Positions 38,401 to 48,689 of a DNA stretch of 64,000 nucleotides are shown in pieces. Source of the stretch: Psococerastis gibbosa (taxonomy: Eukaryota > Arthropoda > Insecta > Psocodea > Psocidae); contig OZ020488.1 of NCBI GenBank assembly GCA_963971405.1, positions 19,735,089 to 19,799,088 on the forward strand, in the 5' to 3' direction. Made by a program: the position numbers and the translations under genes. Under the pieces are notes generated by a model. The model worked only from the letters and a program-made list of their open reading frames with translations, was not told the DNA's origin and ran no database searches. Numbering within the stretch: the first letter of the stretch is position 1; every line of letters begins with the position of its first letter.

Positions 38401-41400
38401 GGGAATGACGCAAACTGAAAGAGAACGAAGTAGATGAGCTGCGATGACAGGTGAAGCCACAGCCATTGCGAGGATTCTCCACAGTCAGATTCAGACCGCT
38501 CCATAGCCACCACAACCAAAGCCACAAGCTGATCTTCCAGCGCCACGCAACGTTGTTTGTGCTAAAAATTACCAATGACATTATTGCTGAAGCTGCCTAA
38601 TAAACCAATTAACTATACGTAATAAAGTATTGTAATTATTTTGAAGTAGCGATTTGCATGCAGACAATAAAATTAAGTTTTATGTAAATCATGGAGAAGA
38701 AAAGATAAACTTTACTCAGCCATATGCCTAGGGTTGAAATAAAATTAGAATAAATAGTGACAGAAAATAATTACACAAGAATAATAATAATAATGTGTGT
38801 ATTTATCAAAAAACATTACAAATTTTACTAAACCGGTGCCACAAAGCCAAAAAGGCGCGTTGGGATCACCACACAATTTACTGTAGTAGGTTATTTACAC
38901 TAACAATATTTTCTTAAACTGTACCTGTGAGTAGAATGGGAATACTCATAAGAAATACAATGTTTTCCAACCATCCTTCTTGCAATGGCGAACCTAAAGG
39001 GCATGTTTTACTTATTTAACAAAGTTTACTTTAAGGAGTCACTCAATATAGATAATACTTCTTAAAAAAATACTACCTCTGTTTCATACCAAGTGAGCCA
39101 CTGGCGTTTTCTACTTAAATAAACCTATGAATGTTAATTCTAAAATACAAGGATGATCAAGTCGGAAAAAATTACCAATATTCCATTAGACTGACTCATT
39201 TTGGAAAAAGTAAAAATCGCTAATGGCTCACTTATTATGAAACAGAGGTTAAGTACAGACAGGCCAGCTCTGAAACTAATTTAGTATTGAATCGATTGAA
39301 GGCTCTATAGACTTGCAGGGAAAATCTCTTGAAAGGAAGGGATGCGATCAATGATTTTCAAGACCTCGGGCACAGTTCAGAATAAAGTACGTATAGGCTA
39401 TATACCTGTTTAACGAGTCCCAGCATGCAGCAGACCATATCCCTGGAGTATGGCTGCTCAAGGACATACCGTAACAGTCCAGTCTGTGGCTCTAAAAGTT
39501 CTTTATCATACGGCAGGATACCCTTCAGTGAAAATTTCAATGTAGCTGGGTCCAACTTCCATGGGCTCATGGAATCAGGCAAGCCTGCGGCGGTTACAAC
39601 CGGCAGCATACGTGCATGTCCAATGATGGATACCATTTGGGCACAGGGCCGAAAACTCTCAACAAATCCAGATAACAGATTGGCGAGTTTCTGAAAAAAA
39701 TGTAAAATTCAAACGTTTGAAACTGTATTCAGTTATTACTAATGATTATTAATATAATTAAAGAAAACTAAGCACTGTTGAGTTATAGATATATACATAC
39801 ACTATACTGTATGCACAACCTTTCAATAGAATAAGCACTGTGTTATATTTTCTTCGGTCCGTGGTTAAACCTTAATACTGACGCAGGCAACTAAATTAGC
39901 CAATTATTGTCTTCCCAGGTCCAAGCAAGTGACCTAACGCTTTGAGCAACGTCCAGTATTTCCTTTACGGAGATGGAAACTTTGAATAGCATTGTCAGTT
40001 TTTCGATAGCTATTACCTCACTAACTCTGTACATACGTACCATGAATGAGGATAAGAGATGTTCACTTAAGTCTCCTGATCATTGGAAACCCAAGGAATT
40101 TTCTGCAGATCTATTTTAATTATTTGATATCCTTTTTTTATTGTACAATAATACTAGTATAAGTTACAGGTACTGTAAGGTTACTGTACAGATATATCTC
40201 AACTTACCCAATGGGGCCAATTTTTATTTTCAGGATAAGCCTTTTGAATTTCATTGACTATGAAATAAGCAGGGAGAAGACATGCATTTCGATCGAATAT
40301 AAACTCAATAACAGATTCTAAAGCACACAGCTGTGGCATTTGAGCGGCGCTTAGTCGCGATGGAATCAATGCAGCCTTTTCTCGACAGCCCTAAAACAAT
40401 AAAAAAAACTTGGTAAATAGTTTAGCTCCCATCATAGGCAAGCAAATCTGTAAGGTTATTTTTTAGTAATTTAGTAGGCCGTAGCAGATTAAACGGGTAG
40501 CCGTGATAAAATTTCTATCGAGCTAATTTTATATTATGAACAAAACATAGGTGTAAGTCTAGTTTTCAAAAGGCTAGATGCTAATTGTTAATTAAGGTTT
40601 TAAAAAAAGTGTGTGCTTGGAATCATAAAGATGGTAGTGAACACTTCAAATTTCATCAAGGTGACATTATTTAAAGAGACTGATAATGAAATTATCATAG
40701 TTAGAGATCTCGCATTAAGAATTTTTGCGCCCATCAGGCTAAATTGTGGCCCTTTTTTAACCTAGGCTATCCAGCCCAGGATTTTGATAGGCAACCCATA
40801 TACAAATTGTCTTTCAGGACATACTGTTTATATATACATTTTGTATGTCACATTCAAATATGTAACAGATGGGCGCGAAAATTCCTAATGCGGGATCTTA
40901 GACTATCAAAGCCTCACCAAAAAAAATGCCAACGGTTCTTCGGACATTATTGATATTTTTCCCGTATGAGTTTTTGCCATTGGCCAACTGGTAAACGCCC
41001 TCAAATGTCAATCCACACCGATTACAAGCGATAATGGACAAGCTGAGACAAGATTACCATTCACACAGTGTAACAGGTGTAAGCATGACTTAACTACAGG
41101 TAAGTATGGGTATGAAACAATTGAGGAAGTTTTCACCTCATTATTTTTCAACCGAGATTGCCGGTGCACGTACGTACGTATTTATAATCGCTCAATGTAT
41201 TAAATAAACATTGTAGTGTATTTTTTGGTGCAAAAGTGTTATTTTAATACCAAGTTCTTGCTGGAATTTATGTTTCAAAAATTGTAACTTATCACTTTCA
41301 GCAGACGTACCATGGAGTTTAAAAAATAAGTTATTTTTGCTGCAGCTGACGTACCGAAAGAACACAATACTTTTCCTTGTAATTGTATAATTACGCATTC

Positions 41401-43672
41401 TGTTTTATTGCTGGGGAGACTTCCTTATATTAAACTGCCTTAAATCTTGTCAGACTACAGAATATGGCTAACGTTAGATACTGTATACATGTTGTAGCTA
41501 ATTAAACATACTGTATATCAGTGTCATACAAAATACATGCATGGTTAAAAACCAAATGTGGGGAGAGAACAACAGCTGAATTACCTTCATGATCTCTCGG
41601 ACTCCCTTATAATCCACACCACCAATAATTTTCCTCATTAACTGAAAGCATTGAACCCAAAAGTCTTGGTTGCTCAATACTAAACGGTCGCAAGACAAAA
41701 TACATTCACAAACAAGTCTGAAAAAATAGAAAGAAAAATAATTAAACCAATTTTGAGATGTTTTTGTGCATTTTTGTAATGACTAAACCATGCCCTCACT
41801 TTCACTTATTATCTAACGAGAAAACTTGTAACTATTGGCCAATTGATCCGGGTGATCCGATATGATGGAATGCTACTTACAAGTTTATCTACCAGGAACA
41901 CATTAATACAATTTAAATATAATAATGCTGCAGACAAGTGCTGGAAATAGGAGGATTTTAATGATAATTTTTGTAAGATCCCTTGTAAATTAAGGTAAAA
42001 TTACTATTAATTTGACTCGCGATTGGATAAACGTAAAGGTAAACACAAAACTTCCGCGTCATAGCGTTAAACGTTAAAGGTATTTATGAATAAGATAAAA
42101 ATACTTACTTACTTTACTTTATCCAACGCCCGTTCGTTGCTGTTCAGTCACTTTTATATAACACCGGGGTTTATTTTTTATTACCGCAATAGTAAGGTGT
42201 CACGTGTTAAAGTAAACCCCAAAGTGTTAGCTGTTGATTTAATTGTTTAAATAAAAAGAGTGCAAAATGCACGGAAAATTCAAATAAATAAATTTTTGGA
42301 ATACAAGAGAATGGTTGCATTGTTTTATAAGTGAAGGAAATATTAATAAACATGGAACATGTACAGGTAGAATTTTGGAATATATTAATAATTGTAATTA
42401 ATGTATCTAAGGGGGAAAAATTGAAAATTCTCCCAAATATAACAGAGGATCAATTAATCAATTTGAATTTCCCACACATTCTGCACTCATGTTTAAAACA
42501 ACTGAATTAATTTAATCCTATTCCCAGTATTTGAGCAGATACGGTATTATAAAATAAACCCCGGTATTATATGAACCCTGGTGTTACTTTAATCCCAAAT
42601 CGCTATAATAGGGCTACTGTCCCATAATATTTTTTTGATGAATGAATAAGTTACATACCTAGCGGGGACGATGCTGTTTTGCACGACGCCTTCTAACAAT
42701 GTTAAAAGAAGCTGAAGCCGACTGGCATTGGTCATATTTGATGCCATAATAAGAAACTGACGCACGCCCGCTTCTTGCTGCTCTTGAACAAGGCCATTAA
42801 GAGAAGCCTGCAAATCAGATTGAAACTGGGCTGTTTTTTCAACTTCCATCTCGGGCCGATGAACTAGAAAGCAGCTGAAGGCTTCCTCCATAGATTCCAC
42901 TTTCTGTAAAAGTAATATAATGCAAGGTAATGTAATATATCAACACTAGACAAGAAAAATAAATCTTATTGATCAATGCCTCTGTGCGTTCGTGAAAGTT
43001 CTGGTTGAACTTGAAATGATCGATTTTCCTCATTTTTACGGTCATTTTATATGTATTATTCTAACATACTTGACTGTTATAAATTAGTAAGGAGCCCAGC
43101 ACGGGTTAATCCTTTGGGATCCCCCTACCACCAACTGCTGTAATACGCTGTTGTAATCGTAATCGTGTATTTTTCATGTCATTTTGCCTCATTGCAGCTC
43201 GACCTCGTCATAAAAACAAACGTAATGATGTAATGTATTATAGTATATTATACACTGCAGTTCTTCTATAGGTCATGCCAATTAAAAAGCACATTGTGAC
43301 AGTGAAAAATCACGGTGAGAGGCATAATGTGCAAGTGTTACACAATGAAGAGACATTTTGTAAATGATATATTTAAATAGACTCTGACTCTATATACGCT
43401 AGAGCTTTCGTATATATACCATATTGTAAGATGACTGTTGACCGCGTAAACACAATTTACAAAGTATAGCTGTCAGCTTGCCGTATTTTTTTCTGCTGCG
43501 GGTCAACTCAGTTTAGTTTACCTATAACACGCTTTGTTTTTGTACGCCAAATTTATCGATGCCTGCACTTGTCTTGGCCCTCCCTTTCCCTTCAACACCA
43601 AACAGAGCCTTAAATTAAGTCACTTACAAGAATTTCATTGACGATGTTGGTAATTTGGCTTTCCGTTGACAT
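26424..43672 (-). CDS. MED23: Mediator complex subunit 23, 21 exons, complete
   Basis: Minus-strand exons: 43672-43628, 42903-42659, 41717-41585, 40390-40208, 39690-39406, 38561-38373, 37802-37716, 37215-37013, 36052-35830, 35300-35141, 34232-34058, 33751-33582, 33409-33246, 32901-32747, 32598-32418, 32073-31689, 30411-30175, 29894-29732, 29010-28726, 28147-27941, 26562-26424 (TAA). All are GT/AG, and the summed phases close exactly at 1337 residues; human MED23 is ~1368. Diagnostic segments include RKIIGGVDYKGVRE, RNACLLPAYF, SWKLDPATL-type WKLDPATLKF, RYVLEQPYSRDMVC, LPTVFKSHAWGIL, ESEELNRALVLTLAR, NKCVDALNDMIWKYNIVT and YFGNVCLRFLPVFDIVIHR. Role: tail-module Mediator subunit in the nucleus, linking activators (for example ELK1-type factors) to RNA polymerase II. 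No frame break was seen, so the gene looks intact. Several introns are filled by MITEs and SINEs. Confidence 0.96.
26743..27020. mobile_element. MITE family M2, complete copy (last MED23 intron)
   Basis: The left end AAATAAACCCTAAGGTGTC and right end GACACCTTGGGGTTTATTT are inverted repeats of ~22 bp. The element is about 278 bp with an AT-rich interior and no ORF. Related DNA lies at 24140-24260 and 42155-42600. Confidence 0.75.
27056..27190. repeat. MITE family M1, diverged copy
   Basis: Blocks GGGATTAAAAATC, AAGATAATTTTAGA, ATTCAAAATGGTTTTGTTTAC and TTTTTAACCCCAAGAATAAG match the M1 copies at 10400 and 26290. It sits between an M2 element and a palindromic MITE. Confidence 0.6.
27239..27500. 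mobile_element. Palindromic MITE with TAA target duplication
   Basis: Left GGCGGCAATTCCACCGGCAA (27242 on) and right TTGCCGGCGATTTTAC-type arm ending GGAATTGCCGCC (27497) form ~115 bp arms. They are flanked by TAA at 27239-27241 and 27498-27500. The centre carries TAGCAGACATCATTAATAAG. A three-base TWA duplication is typical of PIF/Harbinger (Tourist-like) MITEs. Confidence 0.85.
29255..29520. repeat. Dispersed repeat R3, copy 2 (MED23 intron)
   Basis: Matches 3312-3535, with an extra ~70 bp segment (ACTTAACGTGTCCGGGCCTA region) not in the first copy. With the adjoining SINE-1 it fills most of the intron 29011-29731. Confidence 0.65.
29521..29727 (-). repeat. SINE-1 abutting a MED23 splice donor
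   Basis: tRNA-headed SINE in minus orientation. B-box-like complement is at 29666-29680 (CTCGAACCAACAACCTTTCG), A-box complement near 29700-29712, and the tail runs into AATAAATAAATAAG at 29527-29540. Its first base corresponds to intron position +5 of the MED23 exon ending at 29732. Confidence 0.8.
30691..30833. mobile_element. Palindromic MITE with TAA target duplication (MED23 intron)
   Basis: GGTGCCCATTCCACATACG on the left and CGCATATGGAATACCCGCC on the right. The ~60 bp arms include AATTATGAAATTGAAGGTGG and its complement and share the GTAGCAGACATT core. TAA at 30688-30690 and 30834-30836 forms the duplication. Confidence 0.85.
31098..31126. repeat. (AAT)n microsatellite
   Basis: About nine uninterrupted AAT units inside a MED23 intron (30412-31688). 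Confidence 0.85.
34790..34842. repeat. (ACAT)n/(AT)n simple repeat
   Basis: A run of ATACAT-type words followed by about ten AT units in the MED23 intron 34233-35140. It sits beside a GTGCCAAGTTTCATCAAAGT segment, a context often seen at degraded retroelement 3' ends; that last point is inference. Confidence 0.6.
35521..35642 (+). repeat. SINE-2: tRNA-like element, copy 2 (MED23 intron)
   Basis: The 72-base core 35521-35592 has acceptor GGGCTTG / CAAGTCA (one mismatch plus one wobble), anticodon stem ATGCC/GGCAT, and B-box-like GGGTTCAAAGTCC. The downstream TTTTTTTGAAATCCTCAAATT matches the flank of the 16540-16611 copy. The anticodon triplet differs between the copies. Confidence 0.65.
36169..36422. 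mobile_element. MITE with ~38 bp inverted ends, probable TA target
   Basis: Left TATGAGGAGCTTGGTTACAA and right ATTTGTAAACAGCCTCCTCATA (complementary with small indels), extended by GTGGCCAACTCCA / TGGAGTTGGCCA. Length ~254 bp, no ORF, in the MED23 intron 36053-37012. Confidence 0.75.
37334..37400 (-). repeat. SINE-1 tail fragment
   Basis: AAATAAATAAATAAAGACTT followed by TTCTATTACTAAGCCAACCT matches the SINE-1 tail; the head is missing. Confidence 0.7.
37947..38105. mobile_element. MITE family M1, copy in a MED23 intron
   Basis: GTGCCGTTTAGTATTAACTT and GGGGTTAAAAATGTAAACAA on the left. On the right are ATCTTGTTTAGATTTTTAAT and AATCGCCATAGTAGG. The ends are inverted but unequal. Confidence 0.65.
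38241..38364. mobile_element. Palindromic MITE beside the MED23 exon 6 donor
   Basis: The arms share GTTTTGCAGAATGCACATGA, then CGTTGACGTGG, and the core ...GCAGACATTAA / TTAATGATGTCTGC. The left arm has an extra TTCCATTGACCTC. The right end GCCGCC (38364) lies 8 bp from the splice donor at 38371-38372. Confidence 0.85.
39074..39251. mobile_element. Short MITE with TA target, Tc1/mariner-like ends
   Basis: TACCTCTGTTTCATA..AAGTGAGCCA on the left and the complement of TGGCTCACTT-AT-TATGAAACAGAGG on the right, flanked by TA. It is 178 bp with no ORF, in the MED23 intron 38562-39405. Confidence 0.75.
42155..42600. repeat. MITE family M2, rearranged copy (MED23 intron 2)
   Basis: It contains AAGGTGTCACGTG, AAAGAGTGCAAAATGCAC, ACAGGTAGAATTTTGGAATA (inverted in the 26743 copy) and end-like CCGGGGTTTATTTT / AAATAAACCCCGG. 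The parts are those of M2 but the order suggests nested or rearranged insertion. Confidence 0.5.
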
Positions 43673-44857
43673 AACTTTGCCTCACAAAGACTTCAATTTG
43701 TTGTTCTTACTACCACAAATATTTAAAAAGATATGATAATCAATCGGTAAATTTTTATCAATGTTTTGGCACTTCAGCGGCCATGATGCCAAGCAAGAAG
43801 CAAGCAGCCAGCCATCATTCCAGAACACGTGCCGTGGCCTCCGTTCTGATTGGCTGGGTATCTAAAGGCGCCATTGGCGGCCATTACACCGTGTGTTTCC
43901 ATATGGGGTTGGCTGTCTTATCTTCTTTTTCGTGCTTTTAATTAATTTTTGAAACGAATATGATTTACTTAAGTTCGTATGGAAGTGAATGATCGGTAAA
44001 CGTGAAGGCAAGATGCATCAAAAAAATTGAGATTGTCGGCTTTGATGCCATGAAATGGGACAGAAAACAGGGAGAGTGGCTGAAAGTAACGACCCTTGAA
44101 ATCTATACATACCTAATTCATGGCTGAAGCTGCGACCGAATTTCAAGCCAGGAAATCCGTATCCCAGTTATGAATAGGGTATTCCTATGATAAGATTCCT
44201 TTTAGATTTTCTGTAAATCCGTCTTTGCCTCCGTGGCGTAGCCAAGGTATCAATTACTTATTCAAGTAAGCCTTTTGTTACTTTTCAAGGCAATAAACCT
44301 TGCATTAGGGGATTATTCTAATCCAGATTGGAAGCCATTACAAAAAAAAAAAAAAATGGGATATTAGACGATGCCAGTAGCATCTTTACAAGCAAAACCA
44401 CTTAAAGGCCTCTAAACCTTTCCTGGCTTGAAATTCCGTCGCAGTGTAAAAGCAAAAGCCGTGAATCAGGTATGTATAGGTATCAAGGGCCGTTACTTTC
44501 GGTCACTCTCCCTGTTTTCCGTCCCATTTCATGGGATCAAAGCCGATAATCTCAATTTTTTACGTATATTGCCTTTACGTTTACCGCTTATTCATTTCCG
44601 TACGAACTCAAGTCCATATTCGTTTCAAAATTTAATTAAAAGCACGAAAATGAAGATGACTCAACCAACCCCCTATGGAAACACATGGAGTAATGGCCGC
44701 CAATGGCGCCTGTAGATATCCAGCCAATCACAACGGAGACCACGGTCACGTGTTCTGGATTTCTGGAATGGTCTATGCCGCTATCAGGATCAGGCATCTG
44801 TTGTCTTCAATCAACAAATTTCAGAACTAAAATCATAAATCCATATAAATTATAAAC
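43673..44857. promoter_or_regulatory. Divergent intergenic region of MED23 and STEEP1
   Basis: The two start codons are 1185 bp apart and face away from each other, so this region must carry both promoters. No TATA box is placed convincingly. Each half contains a CCAAT box in the arm (GATTGGCTGG and its mirror CCAGCCAATC) and an ACACGTG/CACGTG E-box. Confidence 0.7.
43813..44772. repeat. Large inverted duplication between MED23 and STEEP1
   Basis: Arm 43813-44155 is the reverse complement of arm 44419-44772, with scattered substitutions and short indels, around a ~263 bp spacer. Shared blocks include CCAGAACACGTG, GGCGCCATTGGCGGCCATTA, TTTTCGTGCTTTTAATTAA, GAAACGAATATG, CCATGAAATGGGACRGAAAA and ATTTCAAGCCAGGAAA. 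The outer arm ends lie about 140 bp and 86 bp from the two start codons. I see no terminal motif or target duplication that names a transposon family. Confidence 0.88.
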
Positions 44858-47467
44858 ATGCCGAAGGTTGTGTCAAGAAGTATAGTTTGCTCAGATTCTA
44901 AAGATCAAGAAGAATACAGCGAAGAGAAACCCCTACATATATATTACTGTTTGTGTGGACAGATGACATTAATTTTAGGCAAGTTAAATTCTTTTATTGG
45001 TAGAGTAGGGCCCACTTATTACTTTGGCACATAATGACATAAATTAATTCAGTATATATTTATGTTAAATTATACAATCATGTAATCAACAAGAAAGCAT
45101 AAGTAAAATCGTCTATATATTATCAAAATCAGGCAGTTCTGCCATTATGCTAGTGTCTCGGATACAGTGTAAATTGTAGAAAGCTTTCTCTAGACTCTAA
45201 GGGATGGTCTCTAAGTAGTTGGCCTGGCTCCAGCAGTCGGTTGGCTAGCTAGTCATAGCCCTTTTGTGGTATTAGGCGACTATTCCACCGACATTGTTTT
45301 TCATTGTGCATGTGCATGACGTGGTAACAGACATCATTAATAAGTCTCTACCATATTATAACTTAAGTTATAATAGATAAGTTAAGTATCTACATTATAG
45401 TCTCCTTAAAATATGGCAGAGACTTATTAATGATGTCTGTTACCACGTCATGCACATGCACAATGAAAAATGACGTCGGTGGAATAGCCGCCTTTTCAGC
45501 CTTTTTTGAACCTTACAACATGAGACACTTAGGCGTGTACTCCACTGACCACTGGTCAATATTCCATCATTTCTTCATTTGTGATTTAAAAAAGGTTGAG
45601 ATTTTTGTTTTAAGGAGACTATTATAATAGAAAAGTTAAGTATCTACGTAATAGTCTCCTTAAAACAAAAATCTCAACTTTTTTAATCACAAATGACGGA
45701 ATATTGACCAGTGGAATACACGCCTTAAGGCGAAAACTGAAATCACAAATCACAACAATAGAAACATAATACTTTATTACAACATTGAACATATGGTTAG
45801 ACTAGGTGTATTGCAGTTTTTGTGATACTGATATAGAATATAACTTTATTCCGAACTCAAACCCAGCACCCTTCCTCTACTAAGTTAAGGATGTACAAAT
45901 ACCAGAAAAATTATTGAGTTTTTTAATTAAATAAATAAATAAGGACTTGTTTTGTTCTATTACTAAGCCAACCTAGCGGAGTTAGGGCTATAAAGTCCTC
46001 TCTTACACTCAACTAGGAAGGCCCGGGACCGCCTGCTTTTCTTGCCCTCCGAAGCATGGCCAGAAAATGTAGGAAGTGTAGGACTCGAACCAACAACCTT
46101 TCGGGTGAAAGTCAGAGTCCGTACCACTACTCTACATGTCCCGACCCGAAAAGAAAAAATGTAAAATGGACTGGTGCCGGAATTTCTGCCAAGACTACGC
46201 ATCCATCTATCAGTTGTGTGAATGTGGAGAGAGCTGAGGCATTCAAATCGGTTTTTGTGAGTTCTCTGATATTAATTCTCTTAATTATTACATATCGCTG
46301 CTAGATATGCTAATTATATATTCTTCATTCGTACAGATTGTCCTATTGAAAAACTGCCTTTGAGGAAAAGAGATGGGGCAAGAGTTATTGATGGCAGTAA
46401 GCATGCTCATAAAATAACTTGCGATCAAGACGAAACAGTTCATCTGAAACGTCCAGAAGGAATTGAAAAGCAGTTTCGAATGAAATGTAAAAAGTGCGAT
46501 TTGTTATTATATTATAAACATGACCCAAATAGTAATGTTAACTTCATTGTGAAGGGATCATTAGTAAAAAATTCTGAGCGACCGAAAGTTGATATATACA
46601 ATCAAGTGGCTACAGAAAAGCCAAAAAAAATAATGGTTACAAAGCACACAAAAAATATGGGCAAGTTCAGTTCTGTTACTGTTTCGACAATAGACGAAGA
46701 AGAGGATGAAATTGAAGCGGTAAGTATTTACATAGGAGAGGTTAGTTGGCGAATTATAGAACAGAAAAATCTAACCACCATTAACATTGCTGATGTTAAG
46801 TATTAGCTTGTAAATAACTACTTCTTTGTAGACTTTGACTGTTTAAGAGTCATACGAGTACATTTAGATATAGTGGACATTATTATGAAGAATTTTGAAA
46901 TGTGGTGAAATTTAATAACAAAGTCGCCCCCCCCCCCCCCTACTGGCATTATTGGATGGCGCTTACAGGTCCTCAGATCATCGATTTATAAATTTATCAT
47001 GCGATGTGTGTTTACACCCAAACTGAAACCGCCCAAACATGGAAAAGTCCAGGCCGTCCTCGTAAAAGGCTCGACTGAAATTCGCATGTGACCTTACCCA
47101 TCTATTGGATTGAGAAGTATTAAATTTTTGAGAAGTTCGTAATAATTGTACCTGAACCTTTAAGCCTAGATTCATATCAGGAGACATTCACAAAGCCTAG
47201 TTTTCCCGTTTATTAACAACACTCAACCAGTTAGGACTTAGTCTTCCATACCTAAGATGATTTCAAAAACATTTCCCCATGCTATTAATTGTAATAATTT
47301 ATCCGTTCTAGAGAGAAGTAGCCGATTCGTACGCTACTAATGCTCGTATCATTGAGAAACAATTGGAGAGGAAAGGCATGAACAAACGAAAATTTACTAC
47401 TCAACAGGCCGAAGCTGAAAATGAAGCTAAAAAGAATAGAATACGAGGAACGTTGATCGATAAATAG
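44858..47467 (+). CDS. STEEP1: STEEP1 (STING ER-exit protein), 3 exons, complete
   Basis: Exons 44858-44978 (ATG), 46337-46719 and 47312-47467 (TAG) give 219 residues; human STEEP1 is 222. Motifs: [13 protein letters not shown] at the N-terminus, CLCGQM and a second Cys pair (CKKC) likely forming a zinc site, [33 protein letters not shown], and an acidic/coiled C-terminus with [20 protein letters not shown] ending GTLIDK. Known role: promotes COPII-mediated exit of STING from the ER; a conserved single-copy animal gene. Intron 1 starts GCAAGT rather than GT; the flanking codons keep the family sequence only with that donor. Intron 2 is GT-AG. It is divergent from MED23. Confidence 0.95.
45275..45492. 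mobile_element. Palindromic MITE, STEEP1 intron copy 1
   Basis: GGCGACTATTCCACCGAC on the left and the complement GTCGGTGGAATAGCCGCC on the right. The arms share TCATTGTGCATGTGCATGAC and GTGGTAACAGACATCATTAA. The centre matches the centre of 27239-27500. Flanks are TTA and TTT, an imperfect duplication. Confidence 0.85.
45532..45724. mobile_element. Palindromic MITE, STEEP1 intron copy 2, TTA duplication
   Basis: GGCGTGTACTCCACTG on the left and CAGTGGAATACACGCC on the right. Arms of ~90 bp include GGTCAATATTCC, TTTGTGATT and TTAAGGAGACTATTA. TTA at 45529-45531 and 45725-45727 flanks it. The element starts only ~39 bp from the previous one. Confidence 0.85.
45930..46145 (-). repeat. SINE-1, full copy (STEEP1 intron 1)
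   Basis: tRNA-derived SINE in minus orientation: head GTCGGGACATGTAGAGTAGT, A-box-like TAGAGTAGTGG, B-box GGTTCGAGTCC. The body contains the complements of GAAGCATGGCC and GCCCGGGACC, and the tail ends in repeated TTTA/AATA units at ~45930. Near-identical to 63787-63992. Confidence 0.85.
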
Positions 47468-48689
47468 ATGTCACTAGTTGCAACGAATGGAACATTTTTA
47501 TCACATGCTAAATAGGGCAGCCTGTGACGTTAACTTCGTCACTCGGACAGGGTCCAAGTTACCTAATATATACGACAGTATGTGTGGGGCTTGCGTGTCT
47601 CACCAATCAGAAAAAAAAAGTTAATAAAGCGTCGTGAATGAACGTTCTATAAGGCCCAGTCCAAGCCGGTTTTGTCATCAACTACACGCTCTCGCCCTCG
47701 TTCAGCGAGGGAAATCTTCTAAAGCAGACTCTGGCTTTGCACTATTCTATTTGCCCGAATGACAGATTTTCCAAAGTGTCGCCTGCGACAAAAACTTAGG
47801 CCCACTTCTGCCTACGGTCTACGTTGCAATGCCAACATTTGTTTTATGTTTTCGAGGATAATCTGGGGGTAGATTTCATGATTGGTCCCAAGTATGTATA
47901 CATAGGAGAGTAAAAGGCACTTGGAGGACGTACTGTTGCTGAACAGAGCAATGTTATAGCTCTTGTTTGAGCTCAAACCATTAATTGTAAAAAGATATAT
48001 TTTTAGCAGCAGATGTATAGAAAATTTTACGGCGTTAATTTTTAAATAAGTTATAACGGTTTTTTGAAAAAGTCGAAACTATTCGAGTTACATACAGAAA
48101 ATAGTGATTTTTTGAATTTCTGGGAATCATCCGCCCCCGAAACTGTGGTGAGAATTGCCAGAATCGGAATTGGAACACATAATAAAACTAATTTCGAGGC
48201 CAACGGAACTTTCCTGAAATAGGCTTGTTTCTTACAAAAATGTACATTACCATTAAAATAAGTATGGTAATGTATTGACGATTTACGCAGTTGTTCTATC
48301 GAAAGCTAGAAAAACCTTCTACTCAATATTTAAAACTTAAAAAGGTATGTTTGCATTATTATACTACTACATTTAACCCACAATAACATTACTTTATGTG
48401 AGTCAGAGCCATATTTCTTATTATAGTCCGAATTTCTTGACTTAGACTAAGTCTTAATTTAACCCATAGTCATGAAATTCCGTCTTACAGCCTGTTTAAG
48501 ATGGTACTTAAATGCAAAAGCTAACCATAAGATACCGGTTGCCATCACCTTTGTACAAAAACGCGTAGTTGGGGTACACAGATTTCCTCTTAGGGGTTGC
48601 CATTCTACTTATTTCAATTGGCAGGCCATGCTTTTTAATTATTTGACAGTTGCAATCATCAATATTTGACGTTGAAACATGCAGAGTAT
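47468..48689. other. Downstream of STEEP1
   Basis: No gene. AATAAA at 47623-47628 is a likely STEEP1 poly(A) signal (~156 bp past the stop). Repeat R4 copy 1 is at 48258-48365. Confidence 0.5.
48258..48365 (+). repeat. Dispersed repeat R4, copy 1
   Basis: Matches 55750-55862 at high identity: GGTAATGTA.TGACGATTT, GCAGTTGTTCTATCGA, AGCTAGAAAAACCTTC, CTCAATATTTAAAACTTAAA and GGTATGTTTGCATT. Confidence 0.8.
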
